This document shows positions 7,389-14,891 of a DNA stretch of 21,093 bases, one piece after another. Source of the DNA: a virus. Location of the stretch: IMG/VR virus record IMGVR_UViG_3300032093_001005, positions 1 through 21,093 of that record, one strand, 5' to 3'. Both the position numbers and the translations under genes were made by a program. Under the pieces are notes generated by a model. The model had not been told where the DNA came from. It saw only the letters and a program-made list of their open reading frames with translations, and did not search any database. Position 1 is the first letter of the stretch; each line of letters starts with the position of its first letter.

Positions 7389-8555
7389 TTAAGCTACGTT
7401 ACCGAAATCTCCGTATACAAACGCACTGTTGTAGTAGATAGGGAATGCAATACGAGCTTCAACTCTCACAGTAATCAAGTTCTTTTGGAAGTTATCGCTA
7501 TCCATTTCAGAGAACTGAACAGAGATACCTTGATTTTGCATGATTTGAGCACCCATAGCCCAGTCACCTACTAAAAACTTATCAGCAGCGATTGCTGTAG
7601 ATTGGAATACAGGGATACCAGCAATAGTTAAAGAACCATCAGTAGTAACAACTGTAGAACCTGGAAGGCTATAAGCAGAGTTAGTATTCTTAGTGTTCAT
7701 GATAGCAGCCCAATCAGTTGGGTTGATTAAGATACCATTAGCAGAATAGTTACCAGCAGAAACCTGTGCAATAGCTTGTACTAATTGCTCAACGTCAACT
7801 GTAGCAGCACCACTGAAAGCAGCAGCGTTAATAGTCAAACCAGTTAAGTTTGGAGCTGTACCGCTACCATTCAATAACTGAGCATCTTCAGCTAATAAAT
7901 ACTTCTCTAACAAACGAGCTTGTAAGAAAGAAGTCATAGCAGGAACGTCATCTAACATTTGACGAGAGATTCTTACGAAACCAGCGATGTACTGAGCAGG
8001 AGCATCAGTCATTGTGATATCGAAATCGATTTGAGCTTTAGCAGAACCTTGAGTTTGAGGAGCTGCATCACCTTCACCACCTGTTTCCTTAGGGAAAGTA
8101 AATAAACCTGTAGAAATAGTTCCTACTGGTAATAAACTTCTCAAATGCACCTTACGAGAAGGAAGAGCATATACTTGAGGAGCATATTGTCTTTGGATAT
8201 CACCAGTTAAGTTAACTGCTTCTGTCATGTTACCTACTGCCTTAGTGTCTAATACAAAGCCAGAACGCTTTACTTCACCACGACCTAATTTTGCGATGCT
8301 GTCAGCATTCTTTTCGATTGCGTCAGCAAGAGTTACGTTAAACCCTTTTACTTGATTTTCGTTCATTGTCTTACGATTGTTTTTTGCCTCTAATTTGTCA
8401 GCAGCATCTTTTACTACAGCAACTTGAGATTTTAATTCTTCTAATTCTGATTTTAAACTGTCTACCGCTACTGCGTTATCAGCTTTTAATGTTTCGATAG
8501 CACCGTTTACTTCGGTTTTAACGCCTTCGAAAGCACTTTTGATTTCTTCTACCAT
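7389..8555 (-). CDS. Major capsid protein (HK97 fold)
   Basis: A 388-residue protein that builds the icosahedral shell. Residues 1-65 are a charged coiled coil (MVEEIKSAFEGVKTEVNGAI and onward), corresponding to the scaffolding delta domain that the prohead protease removes in HK97-like phages. After about residue 100 the mature domain shows family features: SRKVHLRSLLPVGTISTGLF, then IDFDITMTDAPAQYIAGFVRISRQMLDD, AQLLNGSGTAPNLTGL, the ILINPTDWAAI block, and GIPVFQSTAIAADKFLVGDW with a C-terminal VRVEARIAFPIY. All are typical of Phage_capsid proteins. The gene is coupled to the protease gene (TAATG at 8555) and followed by a terminator. Very confident. Confidence 0.95.
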   Translation of the reverse strand: MVEEIKSAFEGVKTEVNGAIETLKADNAVAVDSLKSELEELKSQVAVVKDAADKLEAKNNRKTMNENQVKGFNVTLADAIEKNADSIAKLGRGEVKRSGFVLDTKAVGNMTEAVNLTGDIQRQYAPQVYALPSRKVHLRSLLPVGTISTGLFTFPKETGGEGDAAPQTQGSAKAQIDFDITMTDAPAQYIAGFVRISRQMLDDVPAMTSFLQARLLEKYLLAEDAQLLNGSGTAPNLTGLTINAAAFSGAATVDVEQLVQAIAQVSAGNYSANGILINPTDWAAIMNTKNTNSAYSLPGSTVVTTDGSLTIAGIPVFQSTAIAADKFLVGDWAMGAQIMQNQGISVQFSEMDSDNFQKNLITVRVEARIAFPIYYNSAFVYGDFGNVA

Positions 8556-9319
8556 TAGTTGAAAATTTTAAATGATTTTAAATAATTGTTCACCTCTACT
8601 TCAATAGAAACCATCGGGTCTTCCTCTTCCTCCAATGCTTCTTCTTCTGGCATTTCGACTGTGCCTTCAGATGATAGTTGCGGTTGTTCTTCAAGGTCGA
8701 CTGACTCTTCATCTTCCATCTCAGCAAGATATTGTTGTAATTGCTTAAGTTTAAGTTCCAACAATTCAAATGTTTCATCAGTAAAGTGACCATTTCTTAA
8801 AGACTTGATAGTTTTACCCATCTCATCTACAAGAACAGACTTTATTTGACTCTTCACTCCTACTGTTGGTGTATTTGCGTTTGCACCCCACAATACTGAA
8901 CTACCCTCAAACAATTTAATTTCATTGATTTCGTTATAGCCTGACTTTGCTTGTGACTTGATAGTCTGAAAGCCGATGCTATGTTCTGTGATATGACCTT
9001 CTTTATACAACTCATAAGTATCGTTACCTAATGTTGTATTAGGCATCTTTACTCTAGCCTTTAAACCAAATCCATCTTCCATCATCTCAAATGGTTTAGC
9101 AATTGGTTTCTCGGTTGAATGGTTAAATAAATGCCAGATTCTATTCTTGGCACTAGGTCCGTTTTCTTTTAGGGTTTTAGTGAATGCACCTGGTACAATA
9201 ACATCGCCATCGCTGTCAACATTACCAAACGCAGAATAGTAGACTGTGATAATTCTACCATTATCTTCCATGTCTACTGGAGCACCACTTACCGCTTTCT
9301 TGTTATAAAAGTTACTCAT
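8555..9319 (-). CDS. Prohead protease (S78 family, HK97 gp4-like)
   Basis: A 254-residue serine protease that matures the capsid. Family S78 features are visible: VYYSAFGNVDSDGDVIVPGA at the N-terminus, the His motif HLFNHS (His67, with His63 also nearby), and the Ser motif EHSIGF with Ser114. The region EINEIKLFEGSSVLWGANANTPTV is the usual strand following the active site. The catalytic domain ends near residue 160; the tail from about 195 to 245 is very acidic (clusters of E and D) and probably acts as a scaffold or recruitment segment. It sits directly before the capsid gene, overlapping it by one base. Identification is confident; the role of the acidic tail is inferred. Confidence 0.93.
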   Translation of the reverse strand: MSNFYNKKAVSGAPVDMEDNGRIITVYYSAFGNVDSDGDVIVPGAFTKTLKENGPSAKNRIWHLFNHSTEKPIAKPFEMMEDGFGLKARVKMPNTTLGNDTYELYKEGHITEHSIGFQTIKSQAKSGYNEINEIKLFEGSSVLWGANANTPTVGVKSQIKSVLVDEMGKTIKSLRNGHFTDETFELLELKLKQLQQYLAEMEDEESVDLEEQPQLSSEGTVEMPEEEALEEEEDPMVSIEVEVNNYLKSFKIFN

Positions 9320-9328
9320 ATTTTTTAT

Positions 9329-10168
9329 TTAAGCTATATAAACTGTGCAGCATCTACAGTTGCAGTTATTTACTGCTAACCCTGCTGCATCATGTGCATA
9401 TTGCATTTCTATTAGTCCGTAGTCAGGAGTGTTTACTAGGAATGGTTGATTAACAGGGATTCTTACACCTTTGTTGTCAGGATTCGTTTGTCTATCTAAA
9501 TCCCTGTGCCATAATCTTGGCTTACCACTCTTAGCTGGATATTCAGCAGCTATCCATTGTTTTAATACTGGAATACCTGCTAACTTAACCGCACCTATAG
9601 CACCTGTACTTAATGCCTGATGGCTTTCAGTTCTTGCTATAAGTAAACTCCTTGCGTTATTTATCTTCCCTTCTCTTAGAGTTTGAATAGCCAATGAATT
9701 AACTTCATTTTGTGACAATCCATTCTCACGACCAAACTTTATAACATTCGCTAATATACGAGCTATTTCGTTTTCAGTAGTATTCTCTATGCCTTGCATC
9801 TTTAGTCCGCTAATCGCAGTCCAATAGGATAACATAAATACTAACCACTCATCCAAAATGTTTAAAGGATCAAGGTCAATCTCTTCCGCTTTCTTATTCG
9901 TTTCAAACATCTGTTGGTATCGCATAGCAGTATAACCGCCAGTTGATTCATACAAAGTTCGTAAAATATTATTAATCTTATCGCCAGTGAAAAATCCTGC
10001 ACGATTATTAGTAGCTTGTTCTACCCCTAATGCTTCAACCATTTGTGCAGCTTTATCAAAGTCGGCTTGTAAAGCCTCTTTTATTTTAGGCTGAAACTCT
10101 CTGATTGATTTCCTTGCAATCTTTTGTTGCAAAGCAAACTGCTGTGATGGGTAAAGTATTTTCGGCAT
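9329..10168 (-). CDS. MuF-like minor head protein (SPP1 gp7 family)
   Basis: A 279-residue protein between portal and protease genes, the conserved place of the Mu gpF/SPP1 gp7 minor head protein, which is packaged with the portal and helps DNA delivery. The N-terminal half is helical. The C-terminal half carries the family block: NNARSLLIARTESHQALSTG, then KQWIAAE, LWHRDLDRQT, PDNKGVRIPVNQPF and a final cysteine-rich NCNCRCCTVYIA (268-279), matching the usual pattern of a conserved His/Asp region plus a terminal NCRC motif. No toxin-type fusion follows. The ATG is coupled to the portal stop region (TAATG at 10168) and the protease gene begins 9 bases after its end. Confidence 0.88.
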   Translation of the reverse strand: MPKILYPSQQFALQQKIARKSIREFQPKIKEALQADFDKAAQMVEALGVEQATNNRAGFFTGDKINNILRTLYESTGGYTAMRYQQMFETNKKAEEIDLDPLNILDEWLVFMLSYWTAISGLKMQGIENTTENEIARILANVIKFGRENGLSQNEVNSLAIQTLREGKINNARSLLIARTESHQALSTGAIGAVKLAGIPVLKQWIAAEYPAKSGKPRLWHRDLDRQTNPDNKGVRIPVNQPFLVNTPDYGLIEMQYAHDAAGLAVNNCNCRCCTVYIA

Positions 10169-11904
10169 TATTTAGACGGATCGTACGCCCAATTTTTTAA
10201 TGATATATCTCTTTTAGAAGGACAGCCTTCTGCTGCTGGTTCACCTTGTTCTGCTCCTTTCATTCTGCTCACAAAGCTGATAGTTCTGTTTGCGTCTTCT
10301 GCATCTGCTGAAGTCCAATCTTCTTTCTTCTTAGACAATAGTCTTAGGTTTCTAGTGATAGGGCTTCTGTCAAGTGATGCTTTCTTAGAACACTCTGTAT
10401 TTGACCAGGCTTCTAATTCTGAATAGCTCATGTTGGTAATTGACTTGTACTTTGCGTACACTTCATCTACTTGCTCGTTCTTACTCAAAAAAAAACCTTC
10501 ACTTTTTACAGGTGGCAAATTATAGTCACTTTGTTGTTGTGCATCTCTAGGGTCTTGTAGCATCGTCAACTCGTCTATAGGCAAGTAACCTGCTGGGATA
10601 AATATCTCATCCATTTCAGTTCCTTCCATAGTATCATAACGCATAGCTGCTCTCTTCTCGTTTGGAGTAATCCACCAAGATTGAGAAAGGATAGCACTAA
10701 GCTCTTTCATGTCCTCTTGTAATTCAGGGAATACTGTCAAATCGAAATCGATATAGTAACCTTGACCAATCTCTGTTGAGAAGAATCTATTGAACGCATC
10801 ACGAAGAGCTACTAACTCAGGAAGAACTACTTGAGTCAACATTTCCTTCTTAGCTTCCTTCATGTTGTTATAAGTCTTGTTATCAGGATCGTTAAACAAA
10901 GCAGAGTTCACTCCGTAAACATTACAAAGTTCTCTAAGTGTTACTTTCTCTGATTCTAATAACTGCAAGTCAATAGGACTTAAACCCATGTTAATCCAAT
11001 TCAACTTTGCACCTGCAATCAAAATCTTACCAGCATTCTTTAAGATACCAGCTTGAGTTTTTGTTCCGTACTGATTGTAAAAATCTTCTTTAAGCTTTCC
11101 TGCTGCCTCTGGTCCGAAATCATTTGATTCATCAGCAGACAAGATACCTTTAGGTCCTTGATTCTGTAGCATACCTACTGAAGTGTCCTTAGCATCGTTA
11201 GAACGCTGAACAGTTCTGTAAGCAGCCTGTAAAGGCGACAAACCATATAGTTGATTACCGTTAGTGTCAAAGTAAGGGTTGAAGTATTTTAGATGGATTA
11301 CGTCTTTCGCATCTAATTGATCCCATCCAACTAGCGTAAAAGAATAACCTTCAACCCCATTTATTGTACCATCAGAAATAATGGCAACGTATTGAGATGG
11401 GAGTGTAACAAGTTCAGCAACCTTACCAGACTCTAGTCTATTCGCCCAGATATAAGTGTTACCAGTAATTAGTTTATAACCTACAGCACTCTCGATAAAT
11501 TCAGAGAATGATTGATATTCATTTGGTTTTTCTAGCAAATCGTTTAAAGGTGAATCAGCAATCTCAGCAACTGCTTTTACACGAACTAACTCAGCTTTAG
11601 CAATATCTGTAGTAGATGTTGCATTACTTAGCATTGACTTGTATCTTGCTAATTCTTTTTTGTTCTTTACTTGATAAACATAGAAAGGAACAGTAGAAAT
11701 AGTTTTAGAGATACGTTTGATGATAGCATATACCTCACTATTGTTTTTATAGTCAAGTACAAATTTTTGCTGGTCTAATTCTGGATAAAGTGTTCTTCCG
11801 CCAATCAATCCACCAAAATCAGTAAAAGGATTGTTAAAAGTCACCTTTGGAGCTGCCTTTTGTTGAAAAGGGTTAGCTGCCTTTAGTATGTCCGTTAAAT
11901 TCAC
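10168..11904 (-). CDS. Portal protein with extra C-terminal domain
   Basis: A 578-residue HK97-type portal, the dodecameric ring for DNA entry and exit. The family core spans about residues 45-430: NSEVYAIIKRISKTISTVPF, then SPLNDLLEKPN, LITGNTYIWANR, LVTLPSQYVAII, DVIHLKYFNP, YGLSPLQAAYRTVQ, NQGPKGIL and LCNVYGVNSALFNDP. Residues from about 490 to 578 do not belong to the usual portal: they contain SELEAWSNTECSKKASLD, then WTSADAEDAN, SFVSRM, CPSKRDISLKNWAYDP. Two Cys, several Trp and the ending SLKNWAYDP suggest a discrete small domain of unknown role. Translation appears to begin at a GTG (11904), because no suitable ATG precedes the conserved region. A promoter-like element lies just upstream within the terminase gene end. 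Confidence 0.92.
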   Translation of the reverse strand: MNLTDILKAANPFQQKAAPKVTFNNPFTDFGGLIGGRTLYPELDQQKFVLDYKNNSEVYAIIKRISKTISTVPFYVYQVKNKKELARYKSMLSNATSTTDIAKAELVRVKAVAEIADSPLNDLLEKPNEYQSFSEFIESAVGYKLITGNTYIWANRLESGKVAELVTLPSQYVAIISDGTINGVEGYSFTLVGWDQLDAKDVIHLKYFNPYFDTNGNQLYGLSPLQAAYRTVQRSNDAKDTSVGMLQNQGPKGILSADESNDFGPEAAGKLKEDFYNQYGTKTQAGILKNAGKILIAGAKLNWINMGLSPIDLQLLESEKVTLRELCNVYGVNSALFNDPDNKTYNNMKEAKKEMLTQVVLPELVALRDAFNRFFSTEIGQGYYIDFDLTVFPELQEDMKELSAILSQSWWITPNEKRAAMRYDTMEGTEMDEIFIPAGYLPIDELTMLQDPRDAQQQSDYNLPPVKSEGFFLSKNEQVDEVYAKYKSITNMSYSELEAWSNTECSKKASLDRSPITRNLRLLSKKKEDWTSADAEDANRTISFVSRMKGAEQGEPAAEGCPSKRDISLKNWAYDPSK

Positions 11905-11921
11905 GCTATATATTATTTTTA

Positions 11922-11950
11922 CAAAAGTAACAAATTTTTATGCTATACAA
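11922..11950 (-). promoter_or_regulatory. Candidate promoter before the portal gene
   Basis: On the minus strand TTG (11950-11948) is followed after 18 bases by TACTTTTG (11929-11922), an exact match to the -7 consensus TAnnTTTG with a partial -33 element. The element overlaps the terminase stop region and would start transcription close to the portal GTG. Prediction from sequence only. Confidence 0.4.
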
Positions 11951-13079
11951 CCCACCCTCTTTTAGGTTTCGCATATTTTGTGTATATAGCATACCTCATA
12001 GAGTCCATTAAGTGATCTCGAAACTTCACAGGTTCATCAAGTGTATTACCATCTGTATCGGTCTTCCACTTGTAGTTTTTAATCTCATCAAGCAAATCTA
12101 AGGACTCTGACCTAATATGCAAAGGAAATGATTTTACCTTGTTGATTCCTGCATAAACATCTTTCACAGCACTCTTCAAGTTAAATCCTGCCTTATTCAC
12201 CTCCGAGATGGTTTTCGGTTCAGCAGGGTCGGCATATATCTCCGAGTTTCTATCAAGCCCTAATGACCTCATCCTATCAATTAGTAAAGCAGTCGACATT
12301 TTTGTATCGTAGATTAATTGGTCCACAAACAACTCGCCATCAAAATTCTTAACCCTAACAAGGGCTGTTTGGTTGTTAAAGCCAAAGTCAAGTCCGTAAA
12401 ACACATCTCCTCCATCAGGGAAGTTCCTTCTACGCTTCCAATGCGTATAAATGGTTGCTTGGGATATTGCTCTCTCTCCTAAGCCATAAACTCTCCAATA
12501 TTCATGGTCGGCTGTTTTAAGCCTCTCAATCTCATCTACGATTGATTTTTCAAGAAATGGGTTGTCTTTGTAGGTAGTGATGGTAAAGTCAGCATCTTCT
12601 CTAGGAACAACCTTATCATAAATCCAAGAATAGTAATCCGAAGGGTTATAGTCAATTACAATCTTTTCTGTGGTTCTTAATGCTAACTGCATCCAAGATT
12701 CGTAGTTTACCTCATTCGCCTCGTTTATAAACAAGTAGTTTCTTTTACGACCTCTTATTTTTTGTGGCTGATCGGTAGAGACGAACTCTACGATGTTGCC
12801 TCCTAAGAAGTAAAGATTTTCTGATTTGTTGTGCTTTTCTTCTGAGTATAATCCATATTTCGATAGTATTTCGATAAAGTCTCTCATCACTGAGCCTTTT
12901 ATGGATGGCAACGAGGATCTGCAAATGGTTAGGGTTTTTCCCTTCTCTTGTAATAATTTCACGATAAACCAAGTCAATACATTGTAAGTTTTGCCAGACC
13001 TTGTTCCGCCTTGCATAACTGATATTTTTTTTTGGCTGTTTTGTAGTACTTCGAAGACGATGTTTGTGGTTACATTCAT
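11943..13079 (-). CDS. terL: Terminase large subunit
   Basis: A 378-residue packaging motor ATPase and headful or cohesive-end nuclease. The Walker A motif GGTRSGKT is at residues 24-31, Walker B YLFINE at 115-120 with the catalytic Glu, and the nuclease domain carries its acidic residues at Asp231 (FYGLDFGFNNQTALV), Asp284 (IYADPAEPKT) and Asp359 (DHLMDSMRYAIY). Intermediate conserved pieces such as VIDYNPSDYYSWIYDKVV and TYKDNPFLEKSIVDEIE match the PBSX-type terminase family. At 378 residues it is at the short end for TerL but no motif is missing. The small subunit gene lies upstream, separated by a 204-base gap, and the portal follows. Confidence 0.95.
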   Translation of the reverse strand: MNVTTNIVFEVLQNSQKKISVMQGGTRSGKTYNVLTWFIVKLLQEKGKTLTICRSSLPSIKGSVMRDFIEILSKYGLYSEEKHNKSENLYFLGGNIVEFVSTDQPQKIRGRKRNYLFINEANEVNYESWMQLALRTTEKIVIDYNPSDYYSWIYDKVVPREDADFTITTYKDNPFLEKSIVDEIERLKTADHEYWRVYGLGERAISQATIYTHWKRRRNFPDGGDVFYGLDFGFNNQTALVRVKNFDGELFVDQLIYDTKMSTALLIDRMRSLGLDRNSEIYADPAEPKTISEVNKAGFNLKSAVKDVYAGINKVKSFPLHIRSESLDLLDEIKNYKWKTDTDGNTLDEPVKFRDHLMDSMRYAIYTKYAKPKRGWVV

Positions 13080-13283
13080 AAGACATAGGAAAAAAAATTA
13101 AAAAATTGGTTGTGTGTTTACCATTAGAAAACTTTTGGTTTTATAGGAAGGTAGGGAGGTGTCTATCCTATTTGCTATTTTAAGCCCCATTTAAGCCTTT
13201 CAATTATTAAATGGATACATAGTACTACACATAGGGTTAAAAGCCGTAGAATCGCCTTAAAATGCGTAATAGAGGCATTGTAG

Positions 13284-13841
13284 CTACTCCTCATAGTCAC
13301 CATCTTCATTAATATCCAATAATTCACCCTTATCATGGTTATAAAGTGGGATTTCATCACTTTCTCCTGCCTTGTAAGCAGGTACGACCATTCCTGGCTC
13401 TGTTTGCGTATCAAAGTTGATTATTTCACCTTGAGGTAACGCTTTGTGTTCATCTCCGTCTATTTGTTTCATAATATCTCCAATTTGATTCGGTTTAACT
13501 ACGTTGACTGTAATTTGCTTAACCACATCTCCTTCATGAGCAACCTCAGTCTTTTCGATATATCCTCTTCTCTTGCCTCTAGTCTTCAGTAAGAACATTG
13601 TAGCTAAGGTATCACCTCTAGCAATCCTCTCCATTAGCTTTTGTTCGCCAAAGTCAAGCATTATCTCCTCAGGCTCGATTTCAGCCAATCTCTTAGCAAA
13701 CTCAGGGTCATCCTTCAACCAAGTCTTATACTGCGTTCTACCGACTCCAGAAGCCTCACAAGATATGGTGATATTGCCGAAGTTCTCCTTATAAGCTATG
13801 ATAAAAGCCTCTTTAGCTATTTCCTTGAATTGTGCGTTCAT
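13284..13841 (-). CDS. terS: Terminase small subunit
   Basis: A 185-residue protein upstream of the large terminase. The N-terminal third contains a helix-turn-helix at about residues 23-46 (NITISCEASGVGRTQYKTWL) followed by DDPEFAKRLAEIEPEEIMLDFGEQKLMERIARGDTLATMFLLKTRGKRRGY; the sequence of HTH, DPEFA, GD..A..F.LK..GK..GY is typical of phage terminase small subunits and related DNA-recognition proteins. The C-terminal 80 residues are acidic and probably flexible, and may bind the large subunit. It should recognise the packaging site and load DNA into the motor. It starts at ATG 13841, just after the zinc-ribbon gene stop (13843). Confidence 0.88.
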   Translation of the reverse strand: MNAQFKEIAKEAFIIAYKENFGNITISCEASGVGRTQYKTWLKDDPEFAKRLAEIEPEEIMLDFGEQKLMERIARGDTLATMFLLKTRGKRRGYIEKTEVAHEGDVVKQITVNVVKPNQIGDIMKQIDGDEHKALPQGEIINFDTQTEPGMVVPAYKAGESDEIPLYNHDKGELLDINEDGDYEE

Positions 13842-13842
13842 A

Positions 13843-14040
13843 TTATCTATTCTTTGTTGGTGTGCGTATCGAAATAATGGTAGTAGCTTTCTTCTCTAGG
13901 TTATCATGACCTAACCACTTGCCACAATTAGTGCATTCGAACTGAGTAGTCTTAATTTGACTAAACCAAACATATCCATCAGTCTTAGTACCACATTTAC
14001 AAGTGTACTCTCGTTTGCCGTAAGTATCTTTCATAGTCAT
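13843..14040 (-). CDS. Small zinc-ribbon protein
   Basis: A 65-residue protein, the first of the late operon. It has two Cys pairs, Cys14/Cys16 (CKCG) and Cys36/Cys39 (CTNCGKWLGHDNLEKK), separated by 20 residues including an aromatic strand YVWFSQIKTTQFE, forming a classic rubredoxin-like zinc ribbon. The start is either Met1 or Met3 (14040 or 14034). Small zinc-ribbon proteins of this type often occur near terminase genes in phages, where HNH nucleases are frequent; no HNH histidine motif is present here, so I do not call it a nuclease. A good -7 promoter element lies about 52 bases upstream. Role unknown, nucleic-acid binding plausible. Confidence 0.8.
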   Translation of the reverse strand: MTMKDTYGKREYTCKCGTKTDGYVWFSQIKTTQFECTNCGKWLGHDNLEKKATTIISIRTPTKNR

Positions 14041-14091
14041 TTCTTTAACTTGGTTACGTTATTGCTAAGAGGCTTTACCAAGTGTTAAATT

Positions 14092-14124
14092 CAAATCTAC
14101 AACTTATATTGTAATGTTTAAAAA
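14092..14124 (-). promoter_or_regulatory. Probable late-operon promoter
   Basis: On the minus strand a T-rich -33 region (14124-14120) is followed after 20 bases by TAGATTTG (14099-14092), an exact match to the Bacteroidota -7 consensus TAnnTTTG. Transcription would begin near 14085 and leave a leader of about 45 bases before the zinc-ribbon gene. It is the only exact -7 match I found on this strand between the G-rich tract and the first late gene. Confidence 0.5.
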
Positions 14125-14168
14125 TGTTAAAATCATTGTTTTATATCAGAATATTGGGGGGCACATGG

Positions 14169-14187
14169 GGTATAGTTTTTTTATACC
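14169..14187. repeat. Inverted repeat GGTATA / TATACC (7-base spacer)
   Basis: A perfect 6-base inverted repeat with spacer GTTTTTT in the divergent control region, about 45 bases upstream (minus sense) of the candidate late promoter. It could be an operator for a regulator of the early/late switch, but no binding protein is identified. Confidence 0.45.
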
Positions 14188-14198
14188 GCTAAAAAATA

Positions 14199-14223
14199 GG
14201 GTAGGGGGTGGAGTGGGGGAGGG
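14199..14223 (+). other. G-quadruplex-type G-rich tract
   Basis: The plus strand reads G3-TA-G5-TGGAGT-G5-A-G3, fitting the usual G3+N1-7 rule for a four-layered G-run quadruplex. Additional G runs (G6 at about 14156-14161, G4 at 14167-14170) lie nearby. This is striking in a genome that is otherwise strongly AT-rich. The tract lies on the non-template side relative to early transcription. Confidence 0.5.
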
Positions 14224-14283
14224 CTTTGCTGTTGTAACATTGAAAAAAGTTTATTGGGTAACCTTTCTCCTCTCCTATTTAAC

Positions 14284-14297
14284 ATAATATATATTAT
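14284..14297. repeat. 14-base AT palindrome
   Basis: ATAATATATATTAT is a perfect 14-base palindrome close to the candidate early promoter at 14304. Being pure AT it has low information, yet it sits where an operator would be expected. Confidence 0.3.
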
Positions 14298-14303
14298 ATG
14301 CTG

Positions 14304-14334
14304 TTTGCTCTCTCTTATTCGGTGGATCATTTTG
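14304..14334 (+). promoter_or_regulatory. Candidate early-operon promoter (distal)
   Basis: TTTG (14304-14307), 19 bases, then TCATTTTG (14327-14334): the -33 element and spacing are exact for Bacteroidota and the -7 element differs from TAnnTTTG at one base. It would give a leader of over 300 bases through the AT-rich block before the first early gene. Confidence 0.35.
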
Positions 14335-14410
14335 GGTGGTTTAGGTTGCTAAGTTAGTACGAATAATTTAATGATTGGTTAGGCACTCAGAGGGCAAAAG
14401 TAAAACTACC

Positions 14411-14600
14411 TATCATTATTGTATTAATATATAAACCACTAATTTAATTATAAGTATATTAAATAGCTAATTAAACTAATACTATTAATATAGTATATTA
14501 AATTAAATATTAAATTAGTTATTTAACATTCATTACTAAAATACTTAGTAATTATATATAAACGTTAACAAAACTTTAACAAATAATTTATATTTATTTA
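14411..14600. other. Very AT-rich non-coding block
   Basis: About 190 bases of nearly pure A/T with no open frame of note. It contains two copies of AGTATATTAAAT (14453-14464 and 14492-14503), 39 bases apart, and many TTAAT/TAATT words. It could be a DNA-unwinding region or simply a curved control region; no DnaA box close to TTATCCACA was found in it. Confidence 0.4.
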
Positions 14601-14603
14601 CAA

Positions 14604-14630
14604 TTGTTTTAAATTGTTTACATATCTTTA
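14604..14630 (+). promoter_or_regulatory. Candidate early-operon promoter (proximal)
   Basis: TTG (14604-14606) is followed after 16 bases by TATCTTTA (14623-14630), one base from the -7 consensus TAnnTTTG. It is about 30 bases before the first early gene, a suitable leader length, but the spacing is short. The repeated ATTGTTTT/ATTGTTTA words at 14603-14620 overlap it. Confidence 0.35.
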
Positions 14631-14660
14631 GGATCTATTTATAACTAAAACAAAACAAAC

Positions 14661-14777
14661 ATGGAAACACTAAGCAAAATCTTACTAGTATCTGAACTAG
14701 TTTTATTCACTCTATTCATGGCAAACGTGGGTAGATTATTAATTCACCTTTTAATCGATAACAATGCAAACGATTAG
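14661..14777 (+). CDS. Single-TM miniprotein (38 aa)
   Basis: A 38-residue frame, METLSKILLVSELVLFTLFM and then ANVGRLLIHLLIDNNAND, ending in TAG at 14775. It has one hydrophobic helix of about 20-25 residues and almost no other content, so it should be a small membrane protein. The ATG follows an A-rich leader (AAACAAAC) like other early genes here. The last 14 bases overlap the start of the next miniprotein in another frame. Position as the first early gene suggests an early membrane-directed role (for example superinfection exclusion), but that is a guess. Confidence 0.55.
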   Translation: METLSKILLVSELVLFTLFMANVGRLLIHLLIDNNAND

Positions 14778-14868
14778 CCTATTTGAATTTATCGCCTTAT
14801 TCATTGGTGGTATCTTACTTTACACATTAGCCAAAACAATCTGGCAAGAGTTAACACAATACAAATAA
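14764..14868 (+). CDS. Single-TM miniprotein (34 aa), overlapping
   Basis: A 34-residue frame beginning MQTISLFEFIALFIGGILLY and ending TLAKTIWQELTQYK, with one clear membrane helix at about residues 5-22 and a positively charged C-terminal end. It starts inside the preceding gene (14-base overlap, different frame), implying translational coupling. It is shorter than usual phage holins and has no dual start, so I do not call it a holin. Unknown function. Confidence 0.5.
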   Translation: MQTISLFEFIALFIGGILLYTLAKTIWQELTQYK

Positions 14869-14891
14869 ACAAACCTTTAAACCTTTACACA

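Noticed and set aside
12745-13086. 113-codon minus-strand frame within the large terminase
   Set aside because: It lies in a different frame over the Walker motifs and has a very basic shadow-like composition.
13098-13190. 30-codon minus-strand frame starting MGLKIANRIDTSLPSYKTKS
   Set aside because: It lies in the terminase gap and could be a gene, but has no family, no overlap coupling and no codon pattern to support it.
13175-13414. 79-codon minus-strand frame
   Set aside because: It overlaps the small terminase C-terminal end in another frame, has unnatural composition and no start context.
14411-14600. Calling this AT-rich block a replication origin
   Set aside because: There are only two 12-base repeats, no iteron array and no DnaA boxes; AT content alone is not enough.
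14661-14868. Holin or spanin call for the miniprotein pair
   Set aside because: They are too short, have no dual start or lipobox, and lie in the early rather than late region.
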